Source: an uncultured Microbacteriaceae bacterium
GTDB taxonomy: Bacteria; Actinomycetota; Actinomycetes; Actinomycetales; Microbacteriaceae
DNA: 64,000 nt
Direction of reading: 5' to 3'
Assembly (NCBI GenBank): GCA_937124545.1
Contig: CAKZKU010000294.1
Location: 1 to 64,000 of the forward strand
The translations under genes were made by a program, and so were the position numbers. A model generated the notes under the pieces. It was not told the DNA's origin. It was given only the letters and a program-made list of their open reading frames with translations, and did no database searches. Below are positions 24,586 through 36,363 of this stretch, in pieces (within the stretch, counting starts at the first letter, position 1; each line of letters begins with the position of its first letter).

Positions 24586-24888
24586 ATGAACACCACCCCA
24601 TCACTTCGTATCACTGCTCGCGGTCGAGCGGTCCTCGGCCTAGCTCTCGCGTTACCGGTCATGGCGCTGTCGGTGTTCTTAGCCTCACCCGGTGCACTCG
24701 CCGATAGTGAGGTCACGGCGAACGATTTTGACTACATGACGGTTCTCTCCGGTGACACGCTGTGGAGCATTGCCACCTTGGTCAACCCTGAAGCGGACCC
24801 GCGGGACGTGGTGGAAGAGATCATCGCTCTCAACCAACTGGAAAGCGCTGTCTTGACTCCGGGCCAGGAGATTGCCCTTCCCCGATAG
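24586..24888 (+). CDS. SOS-controlled LysM-domain membrane/cell-wall protein (YneA/ChiZ-like)
   Basis: 100 residues. A basic N-terminus is followed by one hydrophobic segment (about residues 18-42, ending GALA), serving as a membrane anchor or signal peptide, and a single LysM domain (MTVLSGDTLWSIATLV to GQEIALPR) that binds peptidoglycan. AAGGAGG lies 5 nt before ATG 24586. Size, architecture and divergence from lexA match the SOS division inhibitors YneA of Bacillus and Rv2719c/ChiZ of mycobacteria, which hold back division during DNA repair. The promoter is covered by a LexA box. The division-inhibitor role is inferred from this match. Confidence 0.88.
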   Translation: MNTTPSLRITARGRAVLGLALALPVMALSVFLASPGALADSEVTANDFDYMTVLSGDTLWSIATLVNPEADPRDVVEEIIALNQLESAVLTPGQEIALPR

Positions 24889-24905
24889 TCTTCCGGGTCA
24901 CCGGT

Positions 24906-24911
24906 TACGCT
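24906..24911 (+). promoter_or_regulatory. Putative -10 element of hisC
   Basis: TACGCT with 6 nt to ATG 24918. The intervening GAGGGA touches the ATG and is too close to act as a Shine-Dalgarno. Confidence 0.4.
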
Positions 24912-24917
24912 GAGGGA

Positions 24918-26009
24918 ATGGCCTCACTGTCCGACCTACCGTTGCGCGATGATCTTCGCGGCAAAGCACCGTACGGTGCGCCGATGGATCCTGTGAAGTA
25001 CGCGCTCAACGTCAACGAGAACACACACCCTGTTCCAGGTCCTGTTCGGGAGGCAATCCTCGCTGAGGTTTCCCGTGCGCTTGAGTCCATCAACCGCTAC
25101 CCGGATCGGGAGTTCACAGCACTGCGCGCAGCCCTTGCGGATTATGCGTCACGAGACCGAGCGGCTGGGCCGATTGACCCGAGCATGGTGTGGGCGGCGA
25201 ACGGTTCTAACGAGGTCATCCAGCAGGTCTTGCAAGCGTTCGGGGGTCCGGGTCGGTCTGTTCTCGGATTTCCCCCGAGCTACTCAATGCACCCGATTAT
25301 CGCCGAGTCGACGGGGACCTCGTGGAGCGTCGGCAGTCGTGAAAGCGACTTCTCCCTCACTCCCGACGGCGTGCGCAGCGCCATCCAGCTCACCACTCCA
25401 AATCTTGTGTTTCTGTGCGCGCCCAACAACCCCACCGGCACTCCCGTGTCCCTCGAGACCATTGAGGCCGCATACGACGCGACCGACGGGATCGTGATGG
25501 TCGATGAAGCATATGTCGAGTTCCGCCCGGAGGGCTCTGCCACCGCGTCTGAATTGCTGCCGGGAAGAGAACGGTTGGTCATTTCTCGCACGATGTCGAA
25601 AGCGTTTGCGTTTGCTGGGGCTCGGGTGGGTTACCTCTTGGCCGATCCCGCCGTCATAGATGCACTTCGTTTAGTGCGTCTGCCCTACCACCTCTCCGGG
25701 ATTACGCAGGCTGCCGCTTTAGGCGCCCTCCAACACTCCGACGTGATGCTCTCGATGGTCAGCGATATCCGGGACCAGCGGGATCGGTTATTGCGGGAGC
25801 TGCCCGAGTTGGGCTACAGCGTTTGTGCCTCAGAAGCGAACTTCGTGCTTTTTGGGGGGATTGATGACCCGCAACAGCTTTTCCGCGATTTGCTGGAGCA
25901 AGACATCCTCATCCGAGATGTCGGAATCCCGGGTCACTTACGGGTGACCGCAGGAACGAAGGAGGAGACCTCCGTGTTCCTCGAGACCCTCGGTAGACTT
26001 CGGGCGTGA
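24918..26009 (+). CDS. hisC: Histidinol-phosphate aminotransferase
   Basis: 363 residues, fold-type I PLP enzyme. Converts imidazole-acetol phosphate and glutamate to histidinol phosphate. The N-terminal substrate motif LNVNENTHP, the central CAPNNPTGT and [10 protein letters not shown], and the PLP lysine Lys228 in [12 protein letters not shown] are visible; ARVGYL follows. It is the first gene of hisC-hisB-hisH, overlaps hisB by 4 nt and has no hisD upstream in this window. Confidence 0.96.
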   Translation: MASLSDLPLRDDLRGKAPYGAPMDPVKYALNVNENTHPVPGPVREAILAEVSRALESINRYPDREFTALRAALADYASRDRAAGPIDPSMVWAANGSNEVIQQVLQAFGGPGRSVLGFPPSYSMHPIIAESTGTSWSVGSRESDFSLTPDGVRSAIQLTTPNLVFLCAPNNPTGTPVSLETIEAAYDATDGIVMVDEAYVEFRPEGSATASELLPGRERLVISRTMSKAFAFAGARVGYLLADPAVIDALRLVRLPYHLSGITQAAALGALQHSDVMLSMVSDIRDQRDRLLRELPELGYSVCASEANFVLFGGIDDPQQLFRDLLEQDILIRDVGIPGHLRVTAGTKEETSVFLETLGRLRA

Positions 26010-26614
26010 ATTCGCAACCCCGTACCGCGTCACTGGAGCGGTCGACGTCAGAGTCCCAGGTCCGCGTGCGCGTCAACCTGGATGGCACCGGTTCTTCAAA
26101 CATCTCGACCACGGTGCCGTTTTTTGACCACATGTTGACCGCGCTCTCGAAGCACTCGCTGATGGACCTTGACATTGCGTCCACTGGCGACACCGACATT
26201 GACGTGCACCACACGGTGGAAGATACGGCAATCGTTCTCGGCCAGGCGATTCGTGAGGCACTCGGTGACAAGGCGGGGATTGGCCGCTACGGTGACGCTC
26301 TTGTGCCACTGGATGATGCGCTTGCTAGGGCCGTCGTGGACGTCTCCGGTCGCCCCTACCTGGTGCACAGTGGTGAACCCGAAGGTTTCGAATATCACGC
26401 CATCGGCGGACACTTCACCGGGTCTCTCGTTCGCCACGTTTTTGAAGCCCTCACGATGCACGCTCACCTGACCGTTCACATCACGGTGCTGGACGGGCGG
26501 GACCCTCACCACATTGCCGAGGCGGAATTCAAAGCCTTTGCCCGCGCTCTGCGCACGGCCATTGCAAAAGACGATCGCGTCCACGGCATCCCCTCCACCA
26601 AGGGCGCCCTGTAG
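26006..26614 (+). CDS. hisB: Imidazoleglycerol-phosphate dehydratase
   Basis: 202 residues, monofunctional as usual outside Enterobacteria. Dehydrates imidazole-glycerol phosphate in histidine synthesis. The duplicated metal-binding motifs are present: FFDHML and DVHHTVED in the first half, [15 protein letters not shown] and [12 protein letters not shown] in the second. GTG 26006 overlaps the hisC stop (GTGA). hisH follows after 2 nt. Confidence 0.96.
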   Translation: MNSQPRTASLERSTSESQVRVRVNLDGTGSSNISTTVPFFDHMLTALSKHSLMDLDIASTGDTDIDVHHTVEDTAIVLGQAIREALGDKAGIGRYGDALVPLDDALARAVVDVSGRPYLVHSGEPEGFEYHAIGGHFTGSLVRHVFEALTMHAHLTVHITVLDGRDPHHIAEAEFKAFARALRTAIAKDDRVHGIPSTKGAL

Positions 26615-26616
26615 CC

Positions 26617-27255
26617 GTGGCCCCACGGGTGGTCGTGTTTGACTACGGTTCTGGGAACGTTCACTCTGCTCTTAAAGCTGTGGAAGCGGCGGGTGCTTCG
26701 GTCACCCTGACCAACGACCGAAATGTGGCCCTTGAAGCCGAGGGTCTCCTCGTGCCGGGAGTGGGTGCGTTCGCGAGCGTGATGGCGGGATTGCGCGAAG
26801 CCCGCGGGGACAGTCTGATCGAAAAGCGTCTTGCCGGGGGCCGACCCGTCATGGGAATCTGTGTGGGACTCCAGGTGATGTGCGAAGAAGGTCTCGAGCA
26901 CGGTGTGCGCACCGAAGGCCTCGGGCAGTGGCCGGGGCAGGTTCAGAAACTCGACGCGCCAATCCTTCCCCACATGGGCTGGAACACCGTCGAGGTGGGT
27001 CCCGGCAGCACCCTGTTTGAGGGGATTGAAGACGAGCGGTTTTATTTCGTGCACTCCTATGCGCTGACGGAATGGACGCTTCCCGGAGGAGGGCCGGTCC
27101 AAGAACCCGTAATCACGTGGAGCCACCACGGCCAAAAGTTCGTGTCCGCCGTCGAAAACGGCGCCCTGTGTGCAACCCAGTTTCACCCGGAAAAATCGGG
27201 CCCCGCAGGCATTCAGCTACTGCGCAACTGGGTCCGGTCGCTCGGCGATTTCTGA
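26617..27255 (+). CDS. hisH: Imidazole glycerol phosphate synthase, glutaminase subunit
   Basis: 212 residues, class I glutamine amidotransferase. Supplies ammonia to HisF. Nucleophile Cys82 is in GICVGLQVM; the His-Glu pair is in TQFHPEKSG near the C-terminus. GTG 26617 begins two nucleotides after hisB. hisF is not in the window and must lie elsewhere. The 96 bp to priA carry a leader described separately. Confidence 0.96.
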   Translation: MAPRVVVFDYGSGNVHSALKAVEAAGASVTLTNDRNVALEAEGLLVPGVGAFASVMAGLREARGDSLIEKRLAGGRPVMGICVGLQVMCEEGLEHGVRTEGLGQWPGQVQKLDAPILPHMGWNTVEVGPGSTLFEGIEDERFYFVHSYALTEWTLPGGGPVQEPVITWSHHGQKFVSAVENGALCATQFHPEKSGPAGIQLLRNWVRSLGDF

Positions 27256-27351
27256 GGAAATATCCGGTGACGAAACCGGAGTAGTATCTAAGGCTTGTGC
27301 GTGAGCACGCATCCACCCGCTAACTGAGCCCGAGACGCCTTTTCTTCCACT
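27256..27351 (+). promoter_or_regulatory. priA leader with two small inverted repeats
   Basis: Holds CCGGT-GACGAA-ACCGG (about 27264-27279), a TAGTAT hexamer at 27282-27287 that could be a -10, and the palindrome TGCGTGAGCACGCA at 27298-27311. No Shine-Dalgarno precedes ATG 27352; the last 15 nt are pyrimidine-rich. Confidence 0.35.
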
Positions 27352-28101
27352 ATGAATGAGTTTTCGCAGTCACCGTCGCTAACCCTTCTTCCCGCTGTTG
27401 ATGTTGCCCAAGGCAAAGCTGTTCGCCTAACGCAGGGCGAGGCGGGAACGGAGACCGCTTACGGGGACCCGGTTGAGGCCGCCGAAGAGTGGATGCGCCA
27501 GGGTGCGCAGTGGATACACCTGGTTGATCTCGACGCCGCATTTGGTCGGGGTAATAACAAAGCCATCATCCGTCGCGTGGTGAAAGCGGTCGGCAAACGC
27601 GTGAACGTCGAACTCTCGGGTGGCATCCGGGACGATGACTCTCTGAAAGATGCGTTGTCTACTGGGGCTGTTCGCGTCAACCTCGGTACCGCAGCGCTAG
27701 AAAACCCCGAATGGACCGCGCACGTGATTTCAGAATACGGCGAAGCCGTTGCTGTGGGTCTCGACGTTCGCGGCGAGACCCTTGCCGCTCGCGGATGGAC
27801 CGAGGAGGGCGGAAACCTCTTCGAAACCCTCGATCGCCTCAACAAGTGCGGGTGTGCCCGGTTTGTTGTGACCGATGTCACCAAAGACGGAACCATGAAG
27901 GGCCCCAACACCGACCTGCTGCGCGATGTTCTCGCCCACACCGATCACCCTGTTGTGGCTTCGGGGGGGATTTCGTCGCTGGATGACATTGCCGCGCTGC
28001 GCGAACTCGTTCCGCTCGGTCTCGAAGGCGCGATTCTCGGCAAAGCGCTCTATGCGGGGGCCTTCACATTGGTCGAGGCTTTGGATGTCGCCGGCCACTG
28101 A
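27352..28101 (+). CDS. priA: Bifunctional HisA/TrpF isomerase (PriA type)
   Basis: 249 residues, (beta/alpha)8 barrel. Isomerises ProFAR in histidine synthesis; in Actinobacteria the same enzyme also serves as phosphoribosylanthranilate isomerase for tryptophan. The first catalytic Asp is Asp17 in [11 protein letters not shown], the second is in [11 protein letters not shown]; phosphate-binding glycines are in [10 protein letters not shown] and [10 protein letters not shown]. Dual use is inferred from lineage, since no trpF is visible. It overlaps the following SseB-like gene by 17 nt. Confidence 0.93.
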   Translation: MNEFSQSPSLTLLPAVDVAQGKAVRLTQGEAGTETAYGDPVEAAEEWMRQGAQWIHLVDLDAAFGRGNNKAIIRRVVKAVGKRVNVELSGGIRDDDSLKDALSTGAVRVNLGTAALENPEWTAHVISEYGEAVAVGLDVRGETLAARGWTEEGGNLFETLDRLNKCGCARFVVTDVTKDGTMKGPNTDLLRDVLAHTDHPVVASGGISSLDDIAALRELVPLGLEGAILGKALYAGAFTLVEALDVAGH

Positions 28102-28864
28102 TTCGGCCGGTCAGCCTTTTGAGGGCAGAGCGTTCCAACCCAACCCCCATGCGGGCGATTCGGGTGACTGCGATCCTGCCCTGGCAATAGCCCTCAAGGG
28201 GCTGGGCGAGGCTGCGGGCGATTCCGCCCCGTCTTCAGATGCTGTGAGCTCTGTTCTGGCAGCACTCGCTCAGGCGCGCATCCTGATTCCGCTAGTTGCG
28301 GAGGCAGGTGAAACGGGCCTGACTGACTCGGGTGCCGTTTTTGAGAAGAGCCAAGAGCTTGCTGTTGTTCATGTGGAGGCGCCCGACGGGAGACCGGTTT
28401 CACCCATCTTCAGCGATGTTGAGGCACTCAGAGCGTGGAATCCTGAGGCGAGACCCATTCCGGTTGCAGCCCAGCAAGCGGCGGTGGCGGCCGCGAAAGA
28501 TGGCCTGGCGCTCATGGTTCTCAACCCGGGTTCGAGCGCGTCTCTTACCCTTCGCCGCGGAGCCATTAGAGCGCTTGCCACCGGAGAGGCGCACGTCCCT
28601 GCGTGGGAGGATGTCGACGTCCTTGAGGCTCTCCGGGGTGCTTTCGGGGCGGAGGACTCTTTCGCCCAGATCGAATCTCTTCGGCCCGGTGACCCGCGCT
28701 ACGCGCTGGAGGGCCCCGAAGTGATCGTTACGCTCCGGGTGGCACCGGGTATGGATTCCTCCACCCTGCATGCCCGCTTGGCGTTGGCAACGCAAGCCTG
28801 GGGGGAGAACCCGCTACTGGCCGAACGTGTGGATGGGTTCGGCGTGAAAGTACTGTCCGCCTAA
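28085..28864 (+). CDS. SseB family protein
   Basis: 259 residues, cytoplasmic. The middle contains the SseB N-terminal-like fold: [11 protein letters not shown], then [20 protein letters not shown] and [14 protein letters not shown]. This family is common next to his genes and infC in Actinobacteria; its role is unknown. ATG 28085 lies within the end of priA (17-nt overlap), so translation is probably coupled. Its stop overlaps that of the convergent DUF1844 gene by 4 nt. Confidence 0.87.
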   Translation: MSPATDSAGQPFEGRAFQPNPHAGDSGDCDPALAIALKGLGEAAGDSAPSSDAVSSVLAALAQARILIPLVAEAGETGLTDSGAVFEKSQELAVVHVEAPDGRPVSPIFSDVEALRAWNPEARPIPVAAQQAAVAAAKDGLALMVLNPGSSASLTLRRGAIRALATGEAHVPAWEDVDVLEALRGAFGAEDSFAQIESLRPGDPRYALEGPEVIVTLRVAPGMDSSTLHARLALATQAWGENPLLAERVDGFGVKVLSA

Positions 28865-29196
28865 TTGACCGGTCCGGTGTATTTTTCACCGGGACCCTGA
28901 CCGGGAGCATCCGGGTACTGCGAGGCCTCGCGGAAAGCGAGCTGCACGGACCGAACCCCATCGCGAAGGCTCCTGGCGTGATGATCGCCTATTTCAGGAG
29001 CAGCGGCCACCACAAGGCCCGCGAGCGCGGTGATGAGCTTTCGAGCCTCTGCGAGATCGGTCTCCTCCTCGGGGTTGTCCGAGAGCCCGCATTTGACGGC
29101 GGCAGCCGAGAGGAGGTGCACAGCGACCGTGGTGATTACTTCGACGGCGGGAACCTCCCCGATATCGCGGCCTAGTTCATCCAGGTCATCAGCCAC
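28861..29196 (-). CDS. DUF1844 family protein
   Basis: 111 residues from GTG 29196, which has an ideal GAGGAG six nt upstream; a longer in-frame version starts in the infC leader and is less likely. Conserved DUF1844 features: [23 protein letters not shown], split by a short turn, and [15 protein letters not shown]. The C-terminus is Pro/Gly-rich. No transmembrane segment is clear, although the first helix is hydrophobic. Function unknown; location next to infC is conserved in Actinobacteria. Confidence 0.85.
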   Translation of the reverse strand: MADDLDELGRDIGEVPAVEVITTVAVHLLSAAAVKCGLSDNPEEETDLAEARKLITALAGLVVAAAPEIGDHHARSLRDGVRSVQLAFREASQYPDAPGQGPGEKYTGPVN

Positions 29197-29440
29197 AATT
29201 TTCTCCTCACACTCGCCAGAGCGGCGAAACACTGCTATCGTTTCGAGCGTTGTCTGCTCGTTGGGCGGTCAGCACACGAAAGTGGAGAAATCTCCCACCT
29301 GTGTATGCCGGAAAGATAAGGCTACCGGGTCGTTGTACTCCGTGAATCTGAGATTCACAGCGTCAAGGGTGCGACACAGCTTCGGCTGTGGGGTGACCTC
29401 TGCTTTCACAGATTATGTTCGTGAAGAAAAGGAGAGTCGC
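29197..29440 (+). promoter_or_regulatory. infC-rpmI-rplT leader with two hairpins
   Basis: A 244-nt gene-free stretch. TATCGT at 29236-29241 could be the -10, giving a leader of about 190 nt. Hairpin 1 is GTGAATC-TGA-GATTCAC (29342-29358). Hairpin 2 is CACAGC-TTCG-GCTGTG (29375-29390), a C(UUCG)G tetraloop. IF3/L20 operons are often controlled through long leaders; no L20-binding pseudoknot was established here. Confidence 0.5.
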
Positions 29441-30181
29441 ATCAGCGATCCGAGGATTAACGACCGCATCCGTGCCACCGAGGTTCGCCTCGTCGGGCCC
29501 GAAGGTGAACAGGTCGGAGTGGTACGCGTGGATGTTGCGCTGCGTCTAGCTCAAGAGGCTGACCTTGATTTGGTGGAGGTTTCCCCCAACTCGAACCCAC
29601 CCGTTGTCAAAGTAATGGATTACGGCAAGTTCAAATACGAGGCAGCACAGAAAGCAAAAGAAGCTCGTAAGAATCAGGCGAACACGATCCTCAAAGAGGT
29701 TCGCTTCCGCCTGAAAATCGATACGCACGACTACGAAACCAAGCGCAAACGCGCTGAGACCTTCCTCAAAGCGGGCGACAAGGTCAAGGCCATGATTTTG
29801 TTCCGCGGTCGAGAGCAATCTCGCCCCGAGCAGGGTGTGCGTTTGTTGCAGCGTTTCGCAGAAGACGTCTCGGAATACGGAGTTGTGGAGTTCACGCCCA
29901 CCATCGATGGTCGCAACATGGTCATGGTGATTGGTCCCCTGAAATCCAAAGCGGACGCGAAAGCAGCGCAGGCGAAGGAAAAAGAAGACGCCCGCGTCGC
30001 GGCACCTGCCGCCCCTGAGCCAGAAACCCCGGAAGCGAAGGCTCCCGAAAAACCGAAAACCGAGGAAAAGAAGCCCGCTGCCGTAGCGAAAAAAGCCCCC
30101 GCGGCGAAGAAGCCAGCAGCAGCCTCGGCAGCCAAGCCCGCAGCAAAGACCACCAAGAAAAAGGAAGAGAAAGATGCCTAA
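29441..30181 (+). CDS. infC: Translation initiation factor IF-3 (ATC start)
   Basis: 246 residues. Family similarity begins exactly at [11 protein letters not shown], so the start is taken as ATC 29441; AAGGAG lies 6 nt upstream at 29429-29434. No in-frame ATG, GTG or TTG exists near this site. A rare start codon is a known feature of infC, allowing IF3 to control its own translation. The N-domain ([24 protein letters not shown] region), linker and C-domain are standard. About 65 extra C-terminal residues are rich in Ala, Lys, Pro and Glu, as in some Actinobacteria. It overlaps rpmI by 8 nt. Confidence 0.95.
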   Translation: MSDPRINDRIRATEVRLVGPEGEQVGVVRVDVALRLAQEADLDLVEVSPNSNPPVVKVMDYGKFKYEAAQKAKEARKNQANTILKEVRFRLKIDTHDYETKRKRAETFLKAGDKVKAMILFRGREQSRPEQGVRLLQRFAEDVSEYGVVEFTPTIDGRNMVMVIGPLKSKADAKAAQAKEKEDARVAAPAAPEPETPEAKAPEKPKTEEKKPAAVAKKAPAAKKPAAASAAKPAAKTTKKKEEKDA

Positions 30182-30368
30182 GCAGAAGAGCCACTCCGGC
30201 GCCAAGAAGCGCTTCAAGGTGACCGGTAGCGGAAAAATCATGAAGCAGGGTGCCGGAATGCGCCACAACCTGGAGAAGAAATCCAGCCGCGTCACGCGTC
30301 GCTTGAACCACGAGCAGGTCCTGCCCAAGCAGGATGCCAAAGTCATCAAGAAGCTTCTCGCCAACTAG
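30174..30368 (+). CDS. rpmI: 50S ribosomal protein L35 (bL35)
   Basis: 64 residues, very basic. Begins [20 protein letters not shown] and ends KVIKKLLAN, as expected for bL35. ATG 30174 lies inside the infC end, overlapping by 8 nt, which couples the two genes. rplT follows after 27 nt with its own Shine-Dalgarno (GAAGGAAA). Confidence 0.97.
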   Translation: MPKQKSHSGAKKRFKVTGSGKIMKQGAGMRHNLEKKSSRVTRRLNHEQVLPKQDAKVIKKLLAN

Positions 30369-30395
30369 ACCTGAACGAAACGAAGGAAACGAATA

Positions 30396-30782
30396 ATGGC
30401 ACGTGTAAAGAATGCGGTAAACGCACACAAAAAGCGTCGGGTTATCCTCGAGCGCGCTTCGGGCTACCGCGGTCAGCGCTCACGCTTGTACCGGAAAGCC
30501 AAAGAGCAGGTCATTCACTCGCTCGTTTACAGCTACCGCGATCGTCGCCAGCGCAAAGGTGACTTCCGCCGCTTGTGGATTCAGCGCATCAACGCAGCAT
30601 CGCGTGCGAACGGAATGACCTATAACCGCTTCATCCAGGGCCTCGGCCTTGCGGGAATCGAAGTCGACCGTCGGATGCTCGCTGAGCTCGCCGTCAATGA
30701 GCCCGCTGCGTTCGCAACGCTGGTGGCAGAAGCCAAGAAAGCTCTACCCAAGGACACTTCGGCACCCGCCGTCAAGTCCTAA
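30396..30782 (+). CDS. rplT: 50S ribosomal protein L20 (bL20)
   Basis: 128 residues. Typical bL20: [15 protein letters not shown], then the basic [14 protein letters not shown] and [15 protein letters not shown]20 assembles early on 23S rRNA and in other bacteria represses the infC operon. It is the last gene of infC-rpmI-rplT; a strong intrinsic terminator follows 8 nt after the stop. Confidence 0.98.
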   Translation: MARVKNAVNAHKKRRVILERASGYRGQRSRLYRKAKEQVIHSLVYSYRDRRQRKGDFRRLWIQRINAASRANGMTYNRFIQGLGLAGIEVDRRMLAELAVNEPAAFATLVAEAKKALPKDTSAPAVKS

Positions 30783-30790
30783 CGCTCGTT

Positions 30791-30823
30791 CACAAAACCC
30801 CGGCACTATGCCGGGGTTTTGTG
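30791..30823 (+). terminator. Intrinsic terminator after rplT
   Basis: CACAAAACCCCGGCA and TGCCGGGGTTTTGTG form a nearly perfect 15-bp stem around a 3-nt loop (CTA); the T-rich side acts as the U-tract. It separates the ribosomal operon from the methyltransferase gene. Confidence 0.9.
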
Positions 30824-30866
30824 CTTTCTGGGGGTGAGTCCTGGGGGTCGGCTTGCGCCAAGCCCG

Positions 30867-30872
30867 TACTCT
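30867..30872 (+). promoter_or_regulatory. Putative -10 element of the rRNA methyltransferase gene
   Basis: TACTCT, then AAGGGG (6 nt), then GTG 30879. The G-run touches the start codon, too close to serve as a Shine-Dalgarno, so leaderless initiation is likelier. Confidence 0.4.
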
Positions 30873-30878
30873 AAGGGG

Positions 30879-32760
<1,882 letters not shown>

Positions 32761-32761
<1 letters not shown>

Positions 32762-35268
32762 TGCGCGCGCCGCTGTCCTGGCTCCGTGAGTATGTTGACC
32801 TGCCAGCCGATGTGACACCGGAGAGTGTTCACGCTGCATTGGTTTCTGTGGGGCTCGAAGAAGAGGGTGTTCACAGGTTTGAGCTCGAAGGCCCCGTTGT
32901 CGTGGGCGAAGTACTCGAATTTGCCGAGGAGCCCCAGTCCAATGGCAAAACTATTCGCTGGTGCCAGGTCAAAGTAGCCCAGAGTGATTCCGATGATGCC
33001 CCCGCAGTGCGGGGAATTGTCTGCGGGGCAGGCAACTTTTTTGTTGGGGACCTGGTGGTGGTGTCCCTGCCGGGCGCTGTTCTCCCCGGTCCCTTCCCCA
33101 TCAGTGCTCGCAAGACATACGGCCACGTGTCTGATGGCATGATCGCCTCGGCCAAAGAGCTCGGTTTGGGTGATGACCACGAGGGGATCCTTCGGTTAGC
33201 CGAGCTGGGCATCAGCGCTGACGTGGGTACCGACGCAATCGCGCTGCTGGGTCTCGATGATGTTGCTCCCGAAATGAATGTCACCCCGGATCGCGGTTAC
33301 GCGCTCTCCATTCGTGGAATTGCTCGCGAATACCACCACGCGACCGGCTCAGCGTTTCGCGACCCCGCTCTCGCTCTGACTCCAGACGTGGGGGAGGGGT
33401 TCCCCGTCACGCTTGCTGACTCTGCGCCGCTGCGAGGTGTGCAGGGCTGTCAGGTTTTCATTACCCGTGCGGTGAGGGGAATTGATCCAACCCGTCCGAC
33501 GCCGGCGTTCATGGTCGCTCGCTTAGCGCTTGCCGGTGTTCGTTCCATCTCGCTTCCTGTCGACATCACCAACTACGTGATGCTCGAGATGGGGCAGCCG
33601 ATCCACGGTTATGACCTCGACACGCTGAGTGGTGGAATCACGGTGCGCAGAGCGGCCGCAGGCGAAACGCTCGTCACTCTCGACGGTCATGAGCGCACTC
33701 TCCATCCGGAGGACCTCACGATTACCGACGATTCGGGGGTGATCGGGCTCGCTGGAGTGATGGGTGGCGCCAAGACCGAAATTTCTGACGCAACCACCGC
33801 GGTGCTGGTTGAAGCGGCATGGTTCGAACCGGTCTCGATTGCTCGGACGCAGCGCCGGCACAAGCTCCCCAGCGAAGCCTCCAAACGTTTTGCCCGCGGC
33901 GTTGACCCGCTGGTGGCTGAAGCCGCAGCGGAACGCGTTGTGGCGCTGCTCGAAGAGCACGCGGGAGGCACCCGCGACCCGCTCGGCTCCAGGGTGATGG
34001 CGGACTCAGCCGGGGTGATGCCAGCCTTTGTTATGCCGGGTCGCGCCGTCGAGAAGCTCACCGGTATGGATGTGTCGTCGGACACCGTGCAGAACGTGCT
34101 GAGGGATATCGGTGCTGAGGTTGTGGTGGAGGGGGAGGCCCTTCGGGTTACGCCCCCATCGTGGAGACCGGACATTGTTGATGTTCAGGGCCTGATCGAA
34201 GAAGTAGCGCGGATTGTCGGATACGACACCATTCCCTCGGCGCTCCCGATTGCACCAGCGGGGAGAGGCCTTACTTCTGAGCAAGCCGCAAAGCGTCGGA
34301 TTACCCGAAATCTAGCGGCGCGGGGAATGACCGAGGTGTTGGCCTACCCGTTCGTTTCCGGCTCAGACAATGAGATGTTTGGTGAGCGACGCAATGCCGG
34401 GGTTCCTCTCCACAACGCGATTGACGCTCAAATAAACCGCATGCGGACCAGTTTGATTCCGGGCCTGCTAGAGACGGCCCATCGTAATCTCTCTCGAGGG
34501 TTCTCTTCGCTGGCGATCTTCGAGGCCGGCGTTGTTTTTGAGGCAGCCGACGGACCGTTGGGAACCGAGGGAATACCCGTGGGCAATGCGCAGCCTTCTG
34601 CTGCGGAGCTCACTTCCCTTTACGACTCTGTTCCGGCACAGCCGTGGAGTGTCGCTGGGCTATTTGTCGGTAGCGCGGTGGAAAAAGTTCCTTTTGCCGA
34701 GGCGGTTCCGAGTGATGTGCGAGATGCACTGGACGCTGCCCAAGCTGTGGCGCATGCTGCTGGCGGCCACCTGACGGTCACTCAGGAGACACACGAAGCC
34801 TTCCACCCGAACCGTTTTGCCCACCTCTGGGTGGGAGACACTCGAGTCGGATATGCGGGGGAGCTCCTGCCTTCAGTGGCGATCGAACGAGACCTTCCGC
34901 GCAGGGTTTCGCTGTTCCACCTCAACGGTGACTCGTTGCTCGCCGCGCTGGGTCATGCCCCGCATGAGGCGACTGCGTTATCGGTGTATCCGGCGGCGAC
35001 GCAAGATGTTTCCCTGGTAGTGGACCGCGGCGTGCCCGCGGGTGATGTGCAATCTGCGCTCATCGAGGGTGCGGGTGAGTTATTGGAGTCACTAGCGCTG
35101 GTTGACGATTACCGCGGTAGCGGGATTGACGAGAAACAGAAGTCGCTGACATTCGCGTTGCGGTTTCGGTCCGATGATCGGACGTTGACTGCCGGCGAGG
35201 CAACGGAAGCGAAAGACGCGGGTGTCGCTCTGGCAGCCGCTCGTCACGGGGCCACCCTGCGCGCCTAA
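32761..35268 (+). CDS. pheT: Phenylalanine-tRNA ligase beta subunit
   Basis: 835 residues, the usual length. Domains in order: short N-terminal MRAPLSWLREYVDLP, EMAP/tRNA-binding domain (~40-150), B3/B4 editing domain (~215-390, with DITNYVMLEMGQPIHGYD), B5 (~410-480), catalytic-like core, and the C-terminal ferredoxin-fold anticodon-binding domain (from about VYPAATQDVSLVVD). It forms the alpha2-beta2 enzyme with PheS. ATG overlaps the pheS TGA. Confidence 0.97.
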
Positions 35269-35295
35269 CCCCTTCTGTACCTTCAATTACTGCTC

Positions 35296-35301
35296 TAAGG
35301 T
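35296..35301 (+). promoter_or_regulatory. Putative -10 element of argC
   Basis: TAAGGT, then 6 nt, then ATG 35308. The pheT-argC gap is only 39 bp; I see no terminator or arginine operator in it. Confidence 0.4.
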
Positions 35302-35307
35302 TGGTCT

Positions 35308-36363
35308 ATGACTTTTCGTGTGGCGATTGCTGGGGCAAGCGGATACGCCGGCGGCGAGCTCGCACGACTGCTCGCGGCACATCCCGACTACGAGGTGACG
35401 ACACTTGCTGCCCACACCGCGGCGGGACAGCCGGTCAGCGCCGTCCACCCACATTTGTCTAGCTTCGCTGATGCGACATTCGTCGAAACCTCGGTGGACA
35501 CACTAAAGGGGCATGATGTTGTCGCCCTGGCTCTTCCTCATGGGGAATCTGGCGCCCTTGGTGATGCTCTCAGCGCGAGCGGTGACCAGACGGTGCTGGT
35601 CGACTTAGGAGCCGATCGACGGCTAGAAAGCGCTGCCGACTGGGACCAGTTTTATGGCGGTAACTTTTGCGCACCCTTCACCTATGGAATGCCCGAGCTG
35701 GTGAGAGTGACTGGGCCCACATCCCGGGACTTGCTCTCACAAACACACACCATTGCGGTGCCTGGCTGCAACGCGACCGCCGTTACTTTGGCGCTTGCTC
35801 CGCTTCTTGCCCGCGGTGTCATCCAGGGCGACGACATTTCGGCTGTCCTCGCTGTCGGTTCATCAGGTGCTGGTCGATCTCTCCGCAGTGACCTGTTGGC
35901 CGCCGAAGTCACAGGCTCCGCCCGACCGTATGCCGTTGGCGGTATACATCGTCACCTCCCGGAAATTCGCCAGAACTTTTCTTTGGCCGCGGGGCTAAAC
36001 ACTTCCGTGTCGATGACCCCGGTGCTTGTGCCGATGTCGCGCGGGATTCTTGCCACCTGCAGTGCACCGCTGGCGGGCGCTTACGATGTGGACCAGGTTC
36101 ATTCGGTGGTGATGGATGCTTACGCCAGTGAACCCTTTATCCGCGTCTACGACCAAGGATTGTTCCCCGCGACCGGCGATGTCCTCGGGTCAAACACTCT
36201 CGCGTTGGGGGTAAGTGTCGATGCTGCTGTCAATCGCGTCATCGTGGTCGCAGCTCTCGACAACCTGGTGAAGGGCACAGCGGGTGCGGCGCTGCAAAGT
36301 TTGAATCTCGCGTTAGGCCTTGAGGAGTCGTCGGGGCTTACCACCGATGGGATCGCGCCGTGA
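35308..36363 (+). CDS. argC: N-acetyl-gamma-glutamyl-phosphate reductase
   Basis: 351 residues. NADPH-dependent reduction in arginine synthesis, step 3. N-terminal dinucleotide motif AIAGASGYAGGELARLL; catalytic Cys in AVPGCNATAVTLAL; His in VGGIHRHLPEI. It heads argC-argJ-argB-argF-argG-argH, all on the plus strand with overlaps of 1-4 nt between the first four. Confidence 0.97.
   Translation: MTFRVAIAGASGYAGGELARLLAAHPDYEVTTLAAHTAAGQPVSAVHPHLSSFADATFVETSVDTLKGHDVVALALPHGESGALGDALSASGDQTVLVDLGADRRLESAADWDQFYGGNFCAPFTYGMPELVRVTGPTSRDLLSQTHTIAVPGCNATAVTLALAPLLARGVIQGDDISAVLAVGSSGAGRSLRSDLLAAEVTGSARPYAVGGIHRHLPEIRQNFSLAAGLNTSVSMTPVLVPMSRGILATCSAPLAGAYDVDQVHSVVMDAYASEPFIRVYDQGLFPATGDVLGSNTLALGVSVDAAVNRVIVVAALDNLVKGTAGAALQSLNLALGLEESSGLTTDGIAP

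Noticed and set aside
29030-29440. Longer infC reading frame extending upstream of the ATC
   Set aside because: The extension has no similarity to IF3, overlaps the divergent DUF1844 gene and runs through leader hairpins.
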